From NCBI GenBank assembly GCA_016713445.1, contig JADJPB010000021.1:12161-76160 (forward strand): a DNA stretch of 64,000 bases, read 5' to 3'. A model generated the notes under the pieces. That model was not told where the DNA came from, made no database searches, and saw nothing but the letters and a program-made list of their open reading frames with translations. This DNA is from Bacteroidota bacterium (GTDB taxonomy: Bacteria > Bacteroidota > Bacteroidia > AKYH767-A > OLB10). Positions within the stretch are counted from its first letter, which is position 1, and every line of letters begins with the position of its first letter. Below, piece by piece: positions 49,552 through 62,055 of this stretch. Made by a program: the position numbers and the translations under genes.

Positions 49552-51545
49552 ATGAGACACTTTAAAGGAATCGTTCCGCTTTTACTATTGCTAATTCAGA
49601 CTGCTGTACTGAATGGTCAAACAGCGGAAAATAATCCTGTAAATTACGACAACATGAGTTTAGAAGAACTCATGAACGTTAAAATTACTGTGGCATCTAT
49701 CAAAGAATTAACGCCCCGTCAGTCGCCGGGTATTATTACATACATAACGGCCGAGGAGATCCGAAATTCAGGAGCTCGAGATTTAATGGAAGTATTACGT
49801 CAAGTACCCGGCTTTGAATTTGGATCTGATGTAGAAGGAGTAGTAGGGATAGGGATTAGAGGAAACTGGGCCCACGAAGGGAAAGTAGTTTTGTTTTTTG
49901 ATGGCATAGAATTGAATGAAAGCTTATACTCTACATTACAATTTGGAAATCATTATCCCATCGACAATATTGAGCGAATAGAAATAATTAGGGGCCCAGG
50001 GTCGGCACTACATGGGGGATTTGCAGCCTACGCAGTAATTAATATCATCACCAAGTCAGCTCAAATAGGGAAATTAGAAGTTGGAGGACATGTATCACAA
50101 AGCACCACCTATAACGGAATTGCGAGAAGTTCAAGTAATTTATACTTCAGCAAAAAGGGTGAAAAAGCTGGATTTTCAATAAAAGTTAACGGGAATCAGT
50201 CATTAAGAAGTCACCAAATCTACACCGATGTTTATGGAAAAAGTTATGACATGAGTCAGCAGAGTCAATTAAAAAACTTTTTCGTGAATGCAAGTGGAAA
50301 CATCGGCAAATTACAACTTCGATTCTTGAGCGACAATTATCGATTAAACGGCAGAGATGGGTATGTAGAAATAAAAGAACAAGCAAGTCCAAATCTATTC
50401 ACGGCTCACAACTTCGAAGCAAAGTATGAAATTAATGCTAATGACAACTTCAAAATCATACCTCGCTTTGTAATAAGTAAACAATATCCATGGAGCACGC
50501 CAAAAAAAACTGCAGAAACAGATGAAGAAGCATTTCGAATTCAGACATTAGGTTTACTTGGATCTATAAATTTTGTTAACGATATCAGTGAAAAATTCAA
50601 TCTCATTTCTGGGGTTTCGATGAGAAGAGACGTTTCCACAAATGAAATTGCTGGAGAAATCTTTAACACAACCGGTACCAGCCAGTTTATCAATGAAAAC
50701 ATTTCTCTTTTTTCTCAAGCTTTATATACTACTAAATGGTTCAATTTAGTAAGTGGAATAAGATTTAATTATAACAGCAGGTACAACAACGCGATTGTTC
50801 CCCGAATAGGTATTACTCGAGAATTTAAAAGCTCACATTTTAAAGCATTATTCTCACGTGCTTTCAGAGCACCCAGCACACAAAACATAGATTTAGGAGA
50901 TCATATCAAACCAGAATTCACAGACGTTATAGAGTTAGAGGCGGGTGTAAAAATCACCAAAGACGCCTACATCACTTTCAATGCATTTCATATGAAAACA
51001 ATTGACCCTATTGTTTACTATGTTACTCCTACCACAAATGAAGATGCCTATACCAATTTAAGCAATACTGGAACGTCAGGATTAGAATTCGTATTTCAGT
51101 ATAAAAAGAAATGGGGCGGTATAGATATTAACGGATCTTACTATGATTCAGAAGATGGTACAGATGTAAATCTCTACACGCCAACCACCAACGATAATGT
51201 ACATATTGGGCTCGCGCAATTCAAAAGCAATGCTTCCATTCATTTTCTAATTACCCCAGATTTGCAAATTGGAACTAATTTAAATTACTTATCCTCTAGA
51301 TACGGAGTTAGCCATGTAGATGTTAATGATGAGTCTTCGATTTATACACTCTATCCGGCATTTTATTTATTAAACATCCATTTAGAATATCGCTTCAAAA
51401 AGTAAAAGGTCTAACGACTCGCTTAGGGTTAAGAAATACACTTGACCAACAAGAAGTATTTATTCAGCCTTATAACAGCAATCACGCTCCATTGCCTGGA
51501 ATGCAAAGAGAAATACAATTAAAAATCACTTACCAGAACTTCTAA
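49552..51545 (+). CDS. TonB-dependent outer-membrane receptor (frame break near the end)
   Basis: After a signal peptide (ending LNGQ), the N-terminal SLEELMNVKITVASIKE segment looks like a TonB-box/signalling variant. The plug domain follows (…QSPGIITYITAEEIRNSGARDLMEVLRQVPGFEF … NIERIEIIRGPGSALHGGFAAYAVINIITK). A 22-strand-type barrel completes the protein. The simple frame stops at 51405, but a missing A in the five-A run near 51397 restores FKKVKGLTTRLGLRNTLDQQ … LKITYQNF to the TAA at 51543-51545. That gives the usual barrel end with aromatic terminal residue. It begins the operon with YfiR and the kinase. Ligand is unknown. Confidence 0.88.
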
Positions 51546-51580
51546 GAAAAGTATCCTTGAAGAACATACTTTACATTTTC

Positions 51581-52120
51581 ATGAGAGGTAATTTTACTGG
51601 CATTTTAGCCGGGATGTTACTTTTGTGTTGTTCTGCCAAGTCTACCATTACAAATACGAATACTGTACCCAACAACGAAAGCACAATCAAAGCGCTTTTC
51701 ATATACAATTTCACCAAACAAATTGAATGGCCTACTGAAAATTTTAGCAAACCACAGTTTACTATTTGTGTTTTGGACGATCGTGAAATGGCGGACCGAT
51801 TGATCGAAATCGTAAAAGGGAGAAAATATTTTGAAAAACCCTTCGAGGTTAAGAATATTAAAAAAACAAACGAATCCATCGGCTCACAACTCCTTTTCAT
51901 ACCTCATTCTAATGGTAAAAAAATAGAGAAAGAATTGATGGAACTTCCACAAATAGGTTTATTGATCATCACAGATGAAAAATCGTTGCCTGCAAATTAT
52001 TCAAGTATCAACTTGGTCGAAAAAAACGCACAATTACGTTTTGAAATTAACCATCCACTCGTAAAAAAACAAAATCTTAAGGTCAGTAATAATTTACTAA
52101 AACTTGCCACTAATAACTAA
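51581..52120 (+). CDS. YfiR-family (DUF4154) periplasmic protein
   Basis: The start at ATG 51581 gives a clean signal peptide (MRGNFTGILAGMLLLCC); an in-frame TTG at 51557 is an alternative. The domain has KALFIYNFTKQIEWP, FTICVLDD, LLFIPHS and SINLVEKNAQLRFEINHPLVKKQNLKVSNNLLKLA, all typical of YfiR. YfiR in Pseudomonas is a periplasmic brake on the diguanylate cyclase YfiN. Here no GGDEF gene is near; the next gene, ten bases on, is a membrane histidine kinase, so this protein may gate that instead. Confidence 0.85.
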   Translation: MRGNFTGILAGMLLLCCSAKSTITNTNTVPNNESTIKALFIYNFTKQIEWPTENFSKPQFTICVLDDREMADRLIEIVKGRKYFEKPFEVKNIKKTNESIGSQLLFIPHSNGKKIEKELMELPQIGLLIITDEKSLPANYSSINLVEKNAQLRFEINHPLVKKQNLKVSNNLLKLATNN

Positions 52121-52130
52121 TACAATAATT

Positions 52131-55100
52131 ATGGATCAGAAAAGTGCTTTTAGAAAAATAGATCGAAAAATCTATATTATGTTTTTTCTTGTAATTGCTA
52201 TTGCAAGCATTAATGCACTCATTAGCACCTTGACTATTAAAAAAAGTCATCAGGTAACTAGTGACTTAGTAAACAACACGAATCCTTCTTTGGAAGCATT
52301 AACTAAATTCAATCTACTGGTAACTAAATCAAAAATGTTAGCAACGAACTGGGTCTATCTCCCAGCAAACAGTGCTGACAAAGATAGTCTTCGTGCAATA
52401 AATGATGCAGTTTATATTGAATTGCGTGGACGAACCAAAAGTTTAATGGGATATTGGAATGATACTATTCACGTCAATAAAATGAATATGCTTTTGCCGA
52501 GTACAATGAACTAACCTCGTACCATACGCAAATCATGCGACTTTTAAATGGATTTGATGATTATCAAGATCCAATGAAAATGTTCACTGCAGGTGAAATT
52601 TTAGAAAGAGAAATCATTCCTAGATCCGAGAAGATAACTGCTGATTTAAAAGTCATTATGGACAAAAGGTCAGAAATGGCGGCTCAACAGCAAGATGAAA
52701 TGCTGTACAGTTTTAACTCACTCATGGTATTAGTACTAGGTTTTGCTATACTGATTATATGTTCAATACTATTTTAGCTTACATACTAATACGCACCTTC
52801 ATTGTTCCTGTACTTACTGTACGCAGTATCATCATGAGAATGGGTCAAGGAGAATTGCCGGAATTGAAAATGAAATTTCCCAAAAACGCTGTCGGTGAAA
52901 TGATGCAGGCACTTCGATTCATGGTTGAAGGATTTCGTCAGACCTCCACTTTTGCAGAAGAAATTGGAAAAAACAACTTCGACCATCCCTACAAACCTCT
53001 TTCGGTAAATGATGTTCAAGGGCATGCCCTCTTACGCATGAGAAATCAACTGAAAGAGGCTGCTGAAGTAGAAGCCAGAAGAAATTGGTTGGTGGAAGGG
53101 CTTGCTGAGCTCAATGAATTAATGCGCTCCAATCAGGAAGATTTTAATATACTATTAGAACAGATCATCCATAATATTGTAGATCGTTTACAGGTACAAC
53201 AAGCAGCAATTTTCCTGCTACACAATGATGATCTAAATGACTTACACATTCAATTAGGTTCCTACTATGCGCTCAATAATAAAATATTAAATAGTCGTAG
53301 GTATGAATTAAAAGAAGGATTGATCGGACAAGCTATTGCATCAAGCAAAATAATTGAACTCAATGAAGTTTACGATCCATACTTTACCATTGACACCGGG
53401 ATGGGTGAATCCAAATCGTGCAGTATCATTATCATTCCACTAATTACCAGTGGAAAAGTAGTAGGAGCTATTGAAGTAGCCTCCGTAAAACCATTTGATT
53501 CAGCCAAAAAAGAAATGCTGGAAAAGATGGCTGAGCCTATTGCCGCCAGTTTATTCAGCTTACGTGCAAACCTTATCACGGCTCAATTACTTGAAGAATC
53601 ACGAAAACAAGCCGATGAACTTGTATATCAAGAACAAGAACTTCGAAAAATAAACAACGAGTTAACGAAACAATCTCAGCTTCTTCGTCAATCAGAAGAA
53701 GAAATGAAATCACAACAAGAAGAATTACAACAAGTAAATATAGAGCTCCAAGACAAAGCACAATTACTACAACAACAAAATGTTGAAATTGAAGATGCTC
53801 GATTAAGCTTAGTGTTTAAAGCTGAGCAGTTGGAACAAAGTAATAAATATAAATCGGCGTTCTTGGCAAACATGAGTCACGAATTAAGAACACCGCTCAA
53901 CAGTATACTTATTTTGGCAAAGTTACTGGCTGATAACAAAAATAAAAATCTAAGCGAAAAGCAAACGGAGCATGCCACAATAATTCATAAGTCGGGAAGC
54001 GATCTTTTAAACCTGATCAATGAAATTCTAGATCTTTCGAAAATTGAAGCCGGAAAAATCGAATTCGAAAATGAAGTTTTCAATTTAAAAATTGTATCTG
54101 ACGATATTCGTATGCTATTTAAAGAATATGCAGTCGATAAAAACATCAACTTTGAAATCACAATTCCGGAAGATGATATTTGTGTAAATACAGACAAAAC
54201 CCGTCTGGAGCAAGTAATTAAAAATTTACTTTCCAATGCTTTCAAATTCACACCTGAAAAAGGAACAGTTACTTTCTCCATTGCGAAGGCTGCACCCGAT
54301 GCCATCTTCAAAGAAAAAGCATTATTGCAAAGTGAAGGCGTTGTTAGTTTATCTGTAAAAGATACTGGTATCGGTATACCGGAAGACAAACAAAAACAAG
54401 TTTTCGAAGCCTTTCAACAAGCCGATGGATCCACCAGTAGAAAATTTGGAGGTACCGGATTAGGACTTGCCATCAGCAGAGAGTTGGTGAATATGATGGG
54501 TGGTGAAATCACATTAGAAAGTGCAGAAGGTCAAGGAAGCACTTTTACCATTCACCTTCCTATTTCTTCGAAATCATTAACGGATGAACTGACAGATGCA
54601 TTGGCATCCGAAGTACAAAAATCACCCAACGAAGAAAAAATTGTGCTCTCAGCAATTGAAGAAAACAAATCATACGACAACAATGAAATTCGTGATGACA
54701 GAAACAATATTCAAGAAAATGACAAAGTTATTTTGATTGTTGAAGACGATTATGTCTTCGCACGCATGTTGATGAATCAATGTCACCGTTTTAATTATAA
54801 AGCCATTATTGCTTTACAAGGTGATCAAGGTTTAAGTTATGCAAGTCAATATAAACCCTATGCCATCATTCTAGATTTAAGGTTACCCGTTGTTGATGGA
54901 TGGACGGTTCTGAAAACATTGAAAGAAAACGATGACCTCAAAAAAGTATACCTGTACATATCATTTCATCGGTAGATAAAAGTCAACTTGGATTAGATAT
55001 GGGAGCTACCAGCTACCTTAACAAACCGGCTGGTAAACAAGAAATGGAAGAACTCTTTAGAGTGATTGATCCGATCCATCAAGAACATAAAAAAATGTTA

Positions 55101-55855
55101 ATACTTGGCAATCGAACAGATGAAGTAAATAAAATCATTGAAAAATTAAAGCAGAAAGAAGTTGAAGTAAGTTGTGTGCTTACACTGGATGAATGCAGCA
55201 ATTTGGCAAAACAACAAAAATATGTCGGATTAATACTATCTACTGCTTTAAGCAATGAAGAATTACTTTCAAACTCCAACAACTTTCAACAGCTCAAAGG
55301 GATGCCAACTATCGTTCTTGAAAACAATCAAGATGACTATATGCAAGAAATAGAAACATTAATTAACAACGATCCTGTAAAGGCGCGTGAAAGAGTGCTA
55401 GATGCCGCAAGTAGCTTTTTACATGAAGTTGAAAATGGAAATAAATTTTCGAAAGAAGTAAGCAATCGAATGGAAAATATGTTGACGGGTAAAACCGTAC
55501 TTATCGTAGATGATGATATGCGAAATATTTACTCACTCACCAACATATTAGAGCAAGAACAAATACAAGTTATATGTGCCTACGATGGACTCCAAGCGAT
55601 TGAGCAAATTACTGCTCATCCGCAAATCGACTTGGTACTTATGGACATCATGATGCCCAATATGAACGGATATGAAGCCACACAAAAAATCAGAAAAAAT
55701 CCAGAATGGGAACATCTACCTGTAATTGCAGTAACTGCAAAAGCCATGAATGGCGATCGCGAAAAATGCATTGAGGCCGGTGCGTCCGATTATTTAACAA
55801 ACCCATCAATGCCGATCAACTCTTGTCGTTGATGAAAGTATGGATGTATAAATAG
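52131..55855 (+). CDS. Hybrid sensor histidine kinase: 4-helix sensor, HAMP, GAF, HisKA, HATPase, two receivers (four frame breaks)
   Basis: About 1240 residues are readable across four frames. Order: TM1 (about 12-34), a helical periplasmic sensor, TM2, HAMP (from about 52775), GAF (about 53120-53560), a long coiled coil, and HisKA with His in NMSHELRTPLN (CAC at 53878). HATPase follows (NLLSNAFKF, DTGIGIP, GGTGLGLAI), then receiver 1 (LIVEDDY … ILDLRLPVVDGW), a degenerate receiver-like stretch, and receiver 2 (LIVDDDMRNIY … LVLMDIMMPNMNGY … KPINADQLLSLM). Breaks are near 52482, 52754, 54948 and 55797, all lacking one base, mostly at A or T runs. Corrected, the joints read smoothly and end at TAG 55853-55855. 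It autophosphorylates and relays to its receivers; the periplasmic signal may come through YfiR. Confidence 0.87.
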
Positions 55856-55895
55856 TAAATTAAATATCAATTCCTCCATCTACCAAAATAAATCA

Positions 55896-56372
55896 ATGAA
55901 TATAAAAACAAATTTGTACTCGCAACGTATAACCTCAACATTAATCGGCTTACCTATGCAAAAAGATTCCATTTTATTATTAGTTGACGATAGACCTGAA
56001 AATCTGTTAGCATTGGAAAGTATTCTAAATGAAGATCATCGCAAATTCTTAACAGCAACAAGCGGAAGTGAGGCGTTGCTAATGACCGACCTTGAAAATA
56101 TAGACTTAATCTTACTCGATTATCATCTAGGTGAATTAAATGGGATTGAAGTAGCAAGACAATTAAGAAAACGACCCTCCACAGCTCATATCCCTATCAT
56201 CTTAGTGACTGCAATTTCAAAAAGAGAATCATTGACACTAGAAGAATTTGAAGCAGGAACCATTGATGTATTGCGTAAACCATTAGATTTCGAAGAAACT
56301 AGAGCAAAAGTAAGTTTATACGAAGAAATGTCACTGTTCAGAAAGCAATGCTTAGGCAAAAAGAATCCATAA
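55896..56372 (+). CDS. Single-domain response regulator
   Basis: The REC domain has the acidic pair and LLVDDRPENLLAL, phosphoacceptor Asp in LILLDYHLGELNG, Thr in ILVTA and Lys in VLRKPLD. There is no output domain, so it probably passes phosphate within a relay or acts by protein contact. The start may be ATG 55896 or the internal ATG 55956 (MQKDSIL). It lies 40 bases after the hybrid kinase and before a terminator, closing the operon. Confidence 0.88.
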   Translation: MNIKTNLYSQRITSTLIGLPMQKDSILLLVDDRPENLLALESILNEDHRKFLTATSGSEALLMTDLENIDLILLDYHLGELNGIEVARQLRKRPSTAHIPIILVTAISKRESLTLEEFEAGTIDVLRKPLDFEETRAKVSLYEEMSLFRKQCLGKKNP

Positions 56373-56392
56373 TTTAATTTTATCCAGAATTT

Positions 56393-56426
56393 AAATCCTG
56401 CTATCTTCCATAGCAGGATTTTTTTT
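56393..56426 (+). terminator. Rho-independent terminator of the sensory operon
   Basis: A 12-base-pair stem AAATCCTGCTAT / ATAGCAGGATTT encloses the loop CTTCC and runs into an eight-T tract. Confidence 0.92.
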
Positions 56427-56453
56427 ATCTTTACATTACTAAATAAACGCGCT

Positions 56454-58205
56454 ATGACACACCCATTACGTCTAACTCTAATTTTTCTTTTCTCCATCAC
56501 ATCCACATTTGCACAAGAAGGGCACCGTATGTCCGAATTTGAAAAATCTATTGTTCCTTTTTATATGGGAAGTAGAGGAATGTATCCATCCACCGCTGCA
56601 GTAAATCCACCCTCAAGTCCAGTACGAACAATTGCTGAATGGGAAGAACTTCAAGCTTTAGTTGTAGGATGGAAATCTTATCCTACTATTCTTCGACAAA
56701 TAGTAGGTGCGGCAAAACAAGAAACGAGAGTGATCATAGTTTATACTACTCCGGATACACAGTCCAGTTTAATAAATTATTTGGCAGCTGGAGGAGTTGA
56801 TACAGTGAATGTAACCTTTCTTGCAGCACCAGTGAATTCAGTTTGGTCGCGCGACTATGGTCCTTGGAGTGCATATACTAATGATGTTGATTCATTAATT
56901 ACCATTGATTGGATTTACAATCGACCACGGCCAAGTGACGATGCTGTTCCGGTAGTTATTTCCAATTATTTAGGTACTCCACTCTATCAAACCACCGCGG
57001 CACCTTGGAATTTAGTGCATACTGGTGGTAACTTTATGACGGATGGTTTTGGAACTGGTTTTTCATCCGCACTTGTGTATAATGAAAATGGACCCGGCGG
57101 CGGATTTGGCCTCAACCACACACCAGCAGAAGTAGATTCCATCATGTATCATTTTATGGGTATTAACCGATATATCATCATGAACACTTTACCGTATGAT
57201 CAAATTCATCATATCGATATGCACATGAAATTATTGGATGAACAAACCTTGTTAGTAGGGCAATATCCACAAGGTATTGCAGATGGCCCTCAAATTGAAG
57301 CGAATTTACAATTTGTGCTGTCTAATTATAATTCCATTTATGGAACTCCTTACAAAGTAGTACGTGTGCTCATGCCGGATGACAATAATTTATACCCCAA
57401 TAACGGCGGCGATTATTTCACTTACACCAATAGTTCGTTCATCAACAAAACTATTATTCTGCCTGTTTATGGAATTCCAGAAGACTCATCTGCAATTCGT
57501 ATTTACAGAGAGAGCATGCCGGGTTACAAAGTAGTTCCTATTAATTGTGTTTCTATGATTAGTGCATTAGGTGCTTTACACTGTATTACGAAAGAATTAG
57601 GAACGAATGACCCTCTACTCATCAGCCATCAAGCTTTAGAAAATACGACGGATACGCTTAACAGTTATGTTGTTAATGCCCTTATGCAACATCGCAGTGG
57701 AATCAATACCGCAACATTATTTTGGAGAACGGATACGTTGATGGCATGGAATTCCTTCAACATGACTTTTACAGGAATAGGAAATAACTGGACAGGACTT
57801 ATTCCGGCACAAGCTGTAGGAACAACAGTATATTATTATGTTTCGGCAACAGCAATCAGCGGAAAATCACAAGTGCGACCATTGCCCGCACCTTCGGGAT
57901 ATTGGAAATTTGAAGTGACAGGAACAACGGGATTTGCAGCGTCATTTACCAATGAAATACAATCTATCTTCCCGAATCCATGCAATGCACTTACTTGCAT
58001 TCCTGTTCAATTAGCACAGAGCGGGTTTGTTCAACTTCGATTATTTGATGCAAGCGGACGATTAATTCAGCAGATTTTTCAAGGAATTAAATCTGCTGGA
58101 GAAAATAAATTTTTCTTTGATGCGAAAAGTTTATCCAACGGGATGTATTTTATCGAAATGAAAACGGCTGAAGGGACATTCGGGAAAGTCGCAGTAAGAC
58201 ATTAA
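56454..58205 (+). CDS. Secreted agmatine/peptidyl-arginine deiminase with T9SS tail
   Basis: The 583-aa product has a signal peptide (ending TFAQ) and a guanidino-group deiminase domain. Motifs are WSRDYGPW, NLVHTGGNFMTDG, HHIDMHMKLLDEQTLLVGQ and GALHCITKE; Cys377 is the nucleophile. This is the agmatine deiminase / Porphyromonas-type peptidyl-arginine deiminase family, which turns arginine or agmatine guanidino groups into citrulline or carbamoylputrescine plus ammonia. An Ig-like domain and a type A T9SS tail follow (IFPNPCNALTCIPV … NGMYFIEM). Export and a surface or extracellular place fit the peptidyl-arginine branch better than cytoplasmic agmatine use. Frame is intact. Confidence 0.88.
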   Translation: MTHPLRLTLIFLFSITSTFAQEGHRMSEFEKSIVPFYMGSRGMYPSTAAVNPPSSPVRTIAEWEELQALVVGWKSYPTILRQIVGAAKQETRVIIVYTTPDTQSSLINYLAAGGVDTVNVTFLAAPVNSVWSRDYGPWSAYTNDVDSLITIDWIYNRPRPSDDAVPVVISNYLGTPLYQTTAAPWNLVHTGGNFMTDGFGTGFSSALVYNENGPGGGFGLNHTPAEVDSIMYHFMGINRYIIMNTLPYDQIHHIDMHMKLLDEQTLLVGQYPQGIADGPQIEANLQFVLSNYNSIYGTPYKVVRVLMPDDNNLYPNNGGDYFTYTNSSFINKTIILPVYGIPEDSSAIRIYRESMPGYKVVPINCVSMISALGALHCITKELGTNDPLLISHQALENTTDTLNSYVVNALMQHRSGINTATLFWRTDTLMAWNSFNMTFTGIGNNWTGLIPAQAVGTTVYYYVSATAISGKSQVRPLPAPSGYWKFEVTGTTGFAASFTNEIQSIFPNPCNALTCIPVQLAQSGFVQLRLFDASGRLIQQIFQGIKSAGENKFFFDAKSLSNGMYFIEMKTAEGTFGKVAVRH

Positions 58206-58234
58206 CCTTAGATTTGATGGTAAATAGTCAATCA

Positions 58235-61200
58235 CTACATTTTAACAATCTTCTTTGTGATCGATTTATTTCCGCGAATAAATTGAAGGAAGTAGATTCC
58301 TGATTCTACTTTCATCAATTGAATTTGATGTTGATCACCTTCGATACTTTCCAATTCTACGATACGACCTTGCAAATCATAACACAACAAGTAAATATCT
58401 TCGATAGCATCATTTCCCTTCCAACTCACATTGAAAATACCTGAAGAAGGATTAGGAGAAACAATTATATTCTCTTCCGACCATTCATTGTTTCTCCATC
58501 CAACTGCATCGGAACAGAAACCAATGCTTGCCAGCTGATTCTTTCAAACAACCATATTTACTGCAAACTCCAACTTTATACCAACCCTGCTAGTTTTGCT
58601 GTGTAATCCGAAACGATGGCGTTAGAAATAATTGCATTATTTCTTTTCCAATAATATGTATAAGATGTTCCGGGGGAAGCTTGTAAGATTACACTATCGC
58701 CGTTACAAAAAGATGTCGCCCCAATTGGAGTAATAACCGCAGTTGGCTTAGATTTGACATTTACTTTTACAGGACTGGAAAGGGTGGTTGCACAGGCATT
58801 TGTGACAGAACCAGTATATTCACCTGTAGCATTGCTTTGTAAATTGAATCAGTTGCTCCTGCAAATATTCACATTATTTTTTTTCCATTGCCAAGTTGTT
58901 GCAGATACAGAAGGAGATTTTAAAAACACAGAATCACCGGCACAAATCAACGGATATTTACTTGATGTTATAGCGGAAGAAGGACCTGCGGAACTTGTCA
59001 TAACCACCGGTGCACTTATCGTATTGCAACCATTAGCAGTAGTACTAATCGTATACGTACCAGCGGTGGTTACCACAACCGATGGCTGAGTTGCATTAAT
59101 TACGGCAGCACCATTTCGATACCATTGATAAGTTGCATTCGCTACCGAATTTGCAGAGAGCGTCAATGACGAAGGCGTACAAATTACAGTTGACAATGGA
59201 GGTGTGATAACAGCAGTTGGACTTTGTATTACACTTAATGCAACGGTATTTGTTGTTATAGTACTGCATGCGTTCGTTATATTACATTTATAATTTCCAG
59301 CTAACGTTGCAGCGTAAGAATAGTTTGTTGCACCAACGATGTCGACATTATTTCTTTTCCATTGATACGTATAATTTGAACCTTGTGCAGGCGAACATGC
59401 CACCTCAGTGGATGTACCTGAACAAATAGTAACATTCTGAATAGTTGCCGTTCCAATAGGTGCACCTGTATTAACATGAATGGGCGTAGACATTTTAGTT
59501 CCGCAGGCTGGATTATTTACCAAACATTTATAACTTCCTGTAATGGTTGCATTGTACGTTGATGCAGAACCTGAACTTAGTAAAACATTATCACGGTACC
59601 ACGTATACGTTATACCGGCACCTGTAGGTTGAGCGTTTATTTGAACCGCCCCTCCACAATTCGTATTTCCTGAAGGCGCACTCAGTGTTGGACTCGTGGT
59701 ATTTAATGTAACATTAACAGGTGCTGTAAAATTAATAGAATTAAAACAAAAAAAATCAAAGTAGCTCATCGAATAAGATCCACTTTGCAAAGCGGTATAA
59801 AAATAATTCGTAGCTCCTGGAATGAGGGATTCCATTAAAATACCACGCATAAGGGCTAGATGATGCCACAGGGGCATATAATGTCACATTGGAACCCACA
59901 CCACAACCATTAATGGGTGAAAAATATTCAATTGCACTACCTGAATAAATATTTGGCGGAGCTGTATTGACATTATAATTAGCGGAAGTAGTAGAGCCAC
60001 ATGCATTGGTGGCAGTTACAACATAATCACCGGGAGGGTAAGGTGCATTTAAAAAATTACTTGTGCCTGATTGAAGAGTAGTATTATAAGCTTGCCAAGA
60101 ATAATTAGCGCCGGCAATGGGTTGAACACTAAGCGAACCTGCTGGTGGATAACAATTATTGGATCCGCCAGCAAAGCAATCAAAAGTGCTACAAGATATT
60201 ATAGGAGTCGCAATGTAATTCACATCTACAATTTTTGTTGCAGAAGTAACACTAGCACAAGAATTAGTTAGATTCACAAAATAACTTCCACTTGTAGTAG
60301 GCGAATACGAATTAGAGATTGCACCTGGAATGACAACGCCATCTTTCATCCATTGATAGCTTGAATAACCGGTAGTAGCAGAGAGTGTCAACGACTCTCC
60401 AGCGGCTGCACAAAATGTTAATGGACCAGTAGCTGAAATATTTCCAACAGGTGTAGGTGTCACCGTTACGTTTACCATGAAGGTTGTTCTCATGCCCAAA
60501 TTATTCCATAGCGTACAGTAATAATATCCTGAAGTAGAAACTACAATGGAATTTGAATTTTTACCCAGATAAGCAATATTACTTGACAAAGTTCGACCCC
60601 AACTGTAACGAGTATAACCAGCAGGTACGGTTAACGTAACACTACCTCCTTCACAAAATGAAGTTGGACCACTGGCTGTAATAACAGGTGCTGCCGTAGT
60701 ATAGGCGATGCCGTTAGTATCTATTCTGGATAAATATACATCCGAATTATACTCTCTTAAATAACTACTTCCTGTAATTAATAATTTATTTCCACTGATT
60801 GAAGTAATTCGACCTGGCGTTGCAAAGTTAGCATATGAATTTCCACCGGCATATTGAAAAACTTTGTGGAGAGTTTCAGTACCTGCTGAATTATATTTCT
60901 TCAATACAATTGGACAACCAAAATTGCAGTAATTAATCAATAAAAAATAGCTTCCATTGGCTCCTGGGGCTACATCCGCCCCACTATCTGATAAAAGTGA
61001 AGTCCATTTAGAATAAATTGTATTACCAGCAAGATCTATTCTCAGATGAAAAGTACTCGAGTAATTTCCAATTCCATCCCAACCAATTCCCACTATCAAT
61101 AACTTTTGATCACTTAATTCAACAATTCCTTTTGCAGTAGTTACTGTTGAACTCGATCCATTTAAATAGTAATTATATTTTCGTGTCCAGAGTGTATCTC

Positions 61201-61867
61201 CCGAAAGATTCACCTTCGCTGCAAAAACATTGAAGTTCGTAAAGCTACTTGATCTACCAGCAATCACAATATTATTATCGCTCGTTAGTGTTAATGAATT
61301 TCCTTCTTCATCCGCAGCGAATCCTATTGTTTTATTTTGAATAATAGTTCCCGCTGCATCTGTTTTTAAAAACCAAATATCTTTCGCCCCAGCTCCTGCA
61401 CTCGTTGTATTTCCCACCAAATAAAATTTTCCGACATTATTGGTTATATCTCTAAACTCATCTGCACCGGTCCCACCAAAATTCTTCGACCAAATTAAAT
61501 TTCCATTCGATCCTAGCTTAACCAAAAACCCATCTCTATTTGTTCCAATCGTGGTATATCCTGCGCAATAAATTTCATCATTTGAATCAATGGTAACTGC
61601 GTTACCTCCATCATCACCTGAACCACCAAAATATTTTATCCAAAGTAAACTTCCTGATTTACTAGTTTTCATCACCATCATATCAAATCCTCCAGCACCA
61701 TAGGAATTAGACAGTCCCACGGTAATTATAGACCCATCGGATAATTCAGCAACATCATTTCCTGCATCGGAACCTGGGTAATCATAGCTATTTTCAAATT
61801 TTTGTGCCGATAAATGAAGAGGCAAAAAGATGATAAGGCAGGCTAGAAGTGAATAAAAATTTCTCAT
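58235..61867 (-). CDS. Secreted propeller and Ig-like-repeat protein with T9SS tail (several frame breaks)
   Basis: The start at ATG 61867 gives a signal peptide (MRNFYSLLACLIIFLPLHLSAQ region). About six SBBP/propeller-like repeats follow (GSDAGNDVAELSDGSIITVG…; …SKNFGGTGADEF…), then some eight Ig-like repeats (…SYQWMKDGVVIPGAISNSYSPTTSGSYFVN…; …TYQWYRNGAAVINATQ…). A type A T9SS tail closes it (NIIVSPNPSSGIFNVSW … ESGIYFLQFI) at TAG 58235-58237. The frame breaks near 59828, 58862, about 58840, 58588 and about 58535. The protein pattern continues across every break. The density in 58.5-58.9 kb exceeds other genes, so real decay there is possible. Function is unknown. Confidence 0.75.
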
Positions 61868-62055
61868 AGGTGGATAAAGGTTGATGGGTTGGTTGATCAA
61901 ATGTAAGTGTCTGACTCAATTCTTGCAACGTAAATCCTTGAATTTCCATTAAAAAGCAATAAAGAAGGGCAAGCGATTATAAAACAGGTGCCAAGGTTAA
62001 GCCGATATCCTAAAAATACCTTATAAACATCTTTCATAGTAACTGTTAATTTCTT

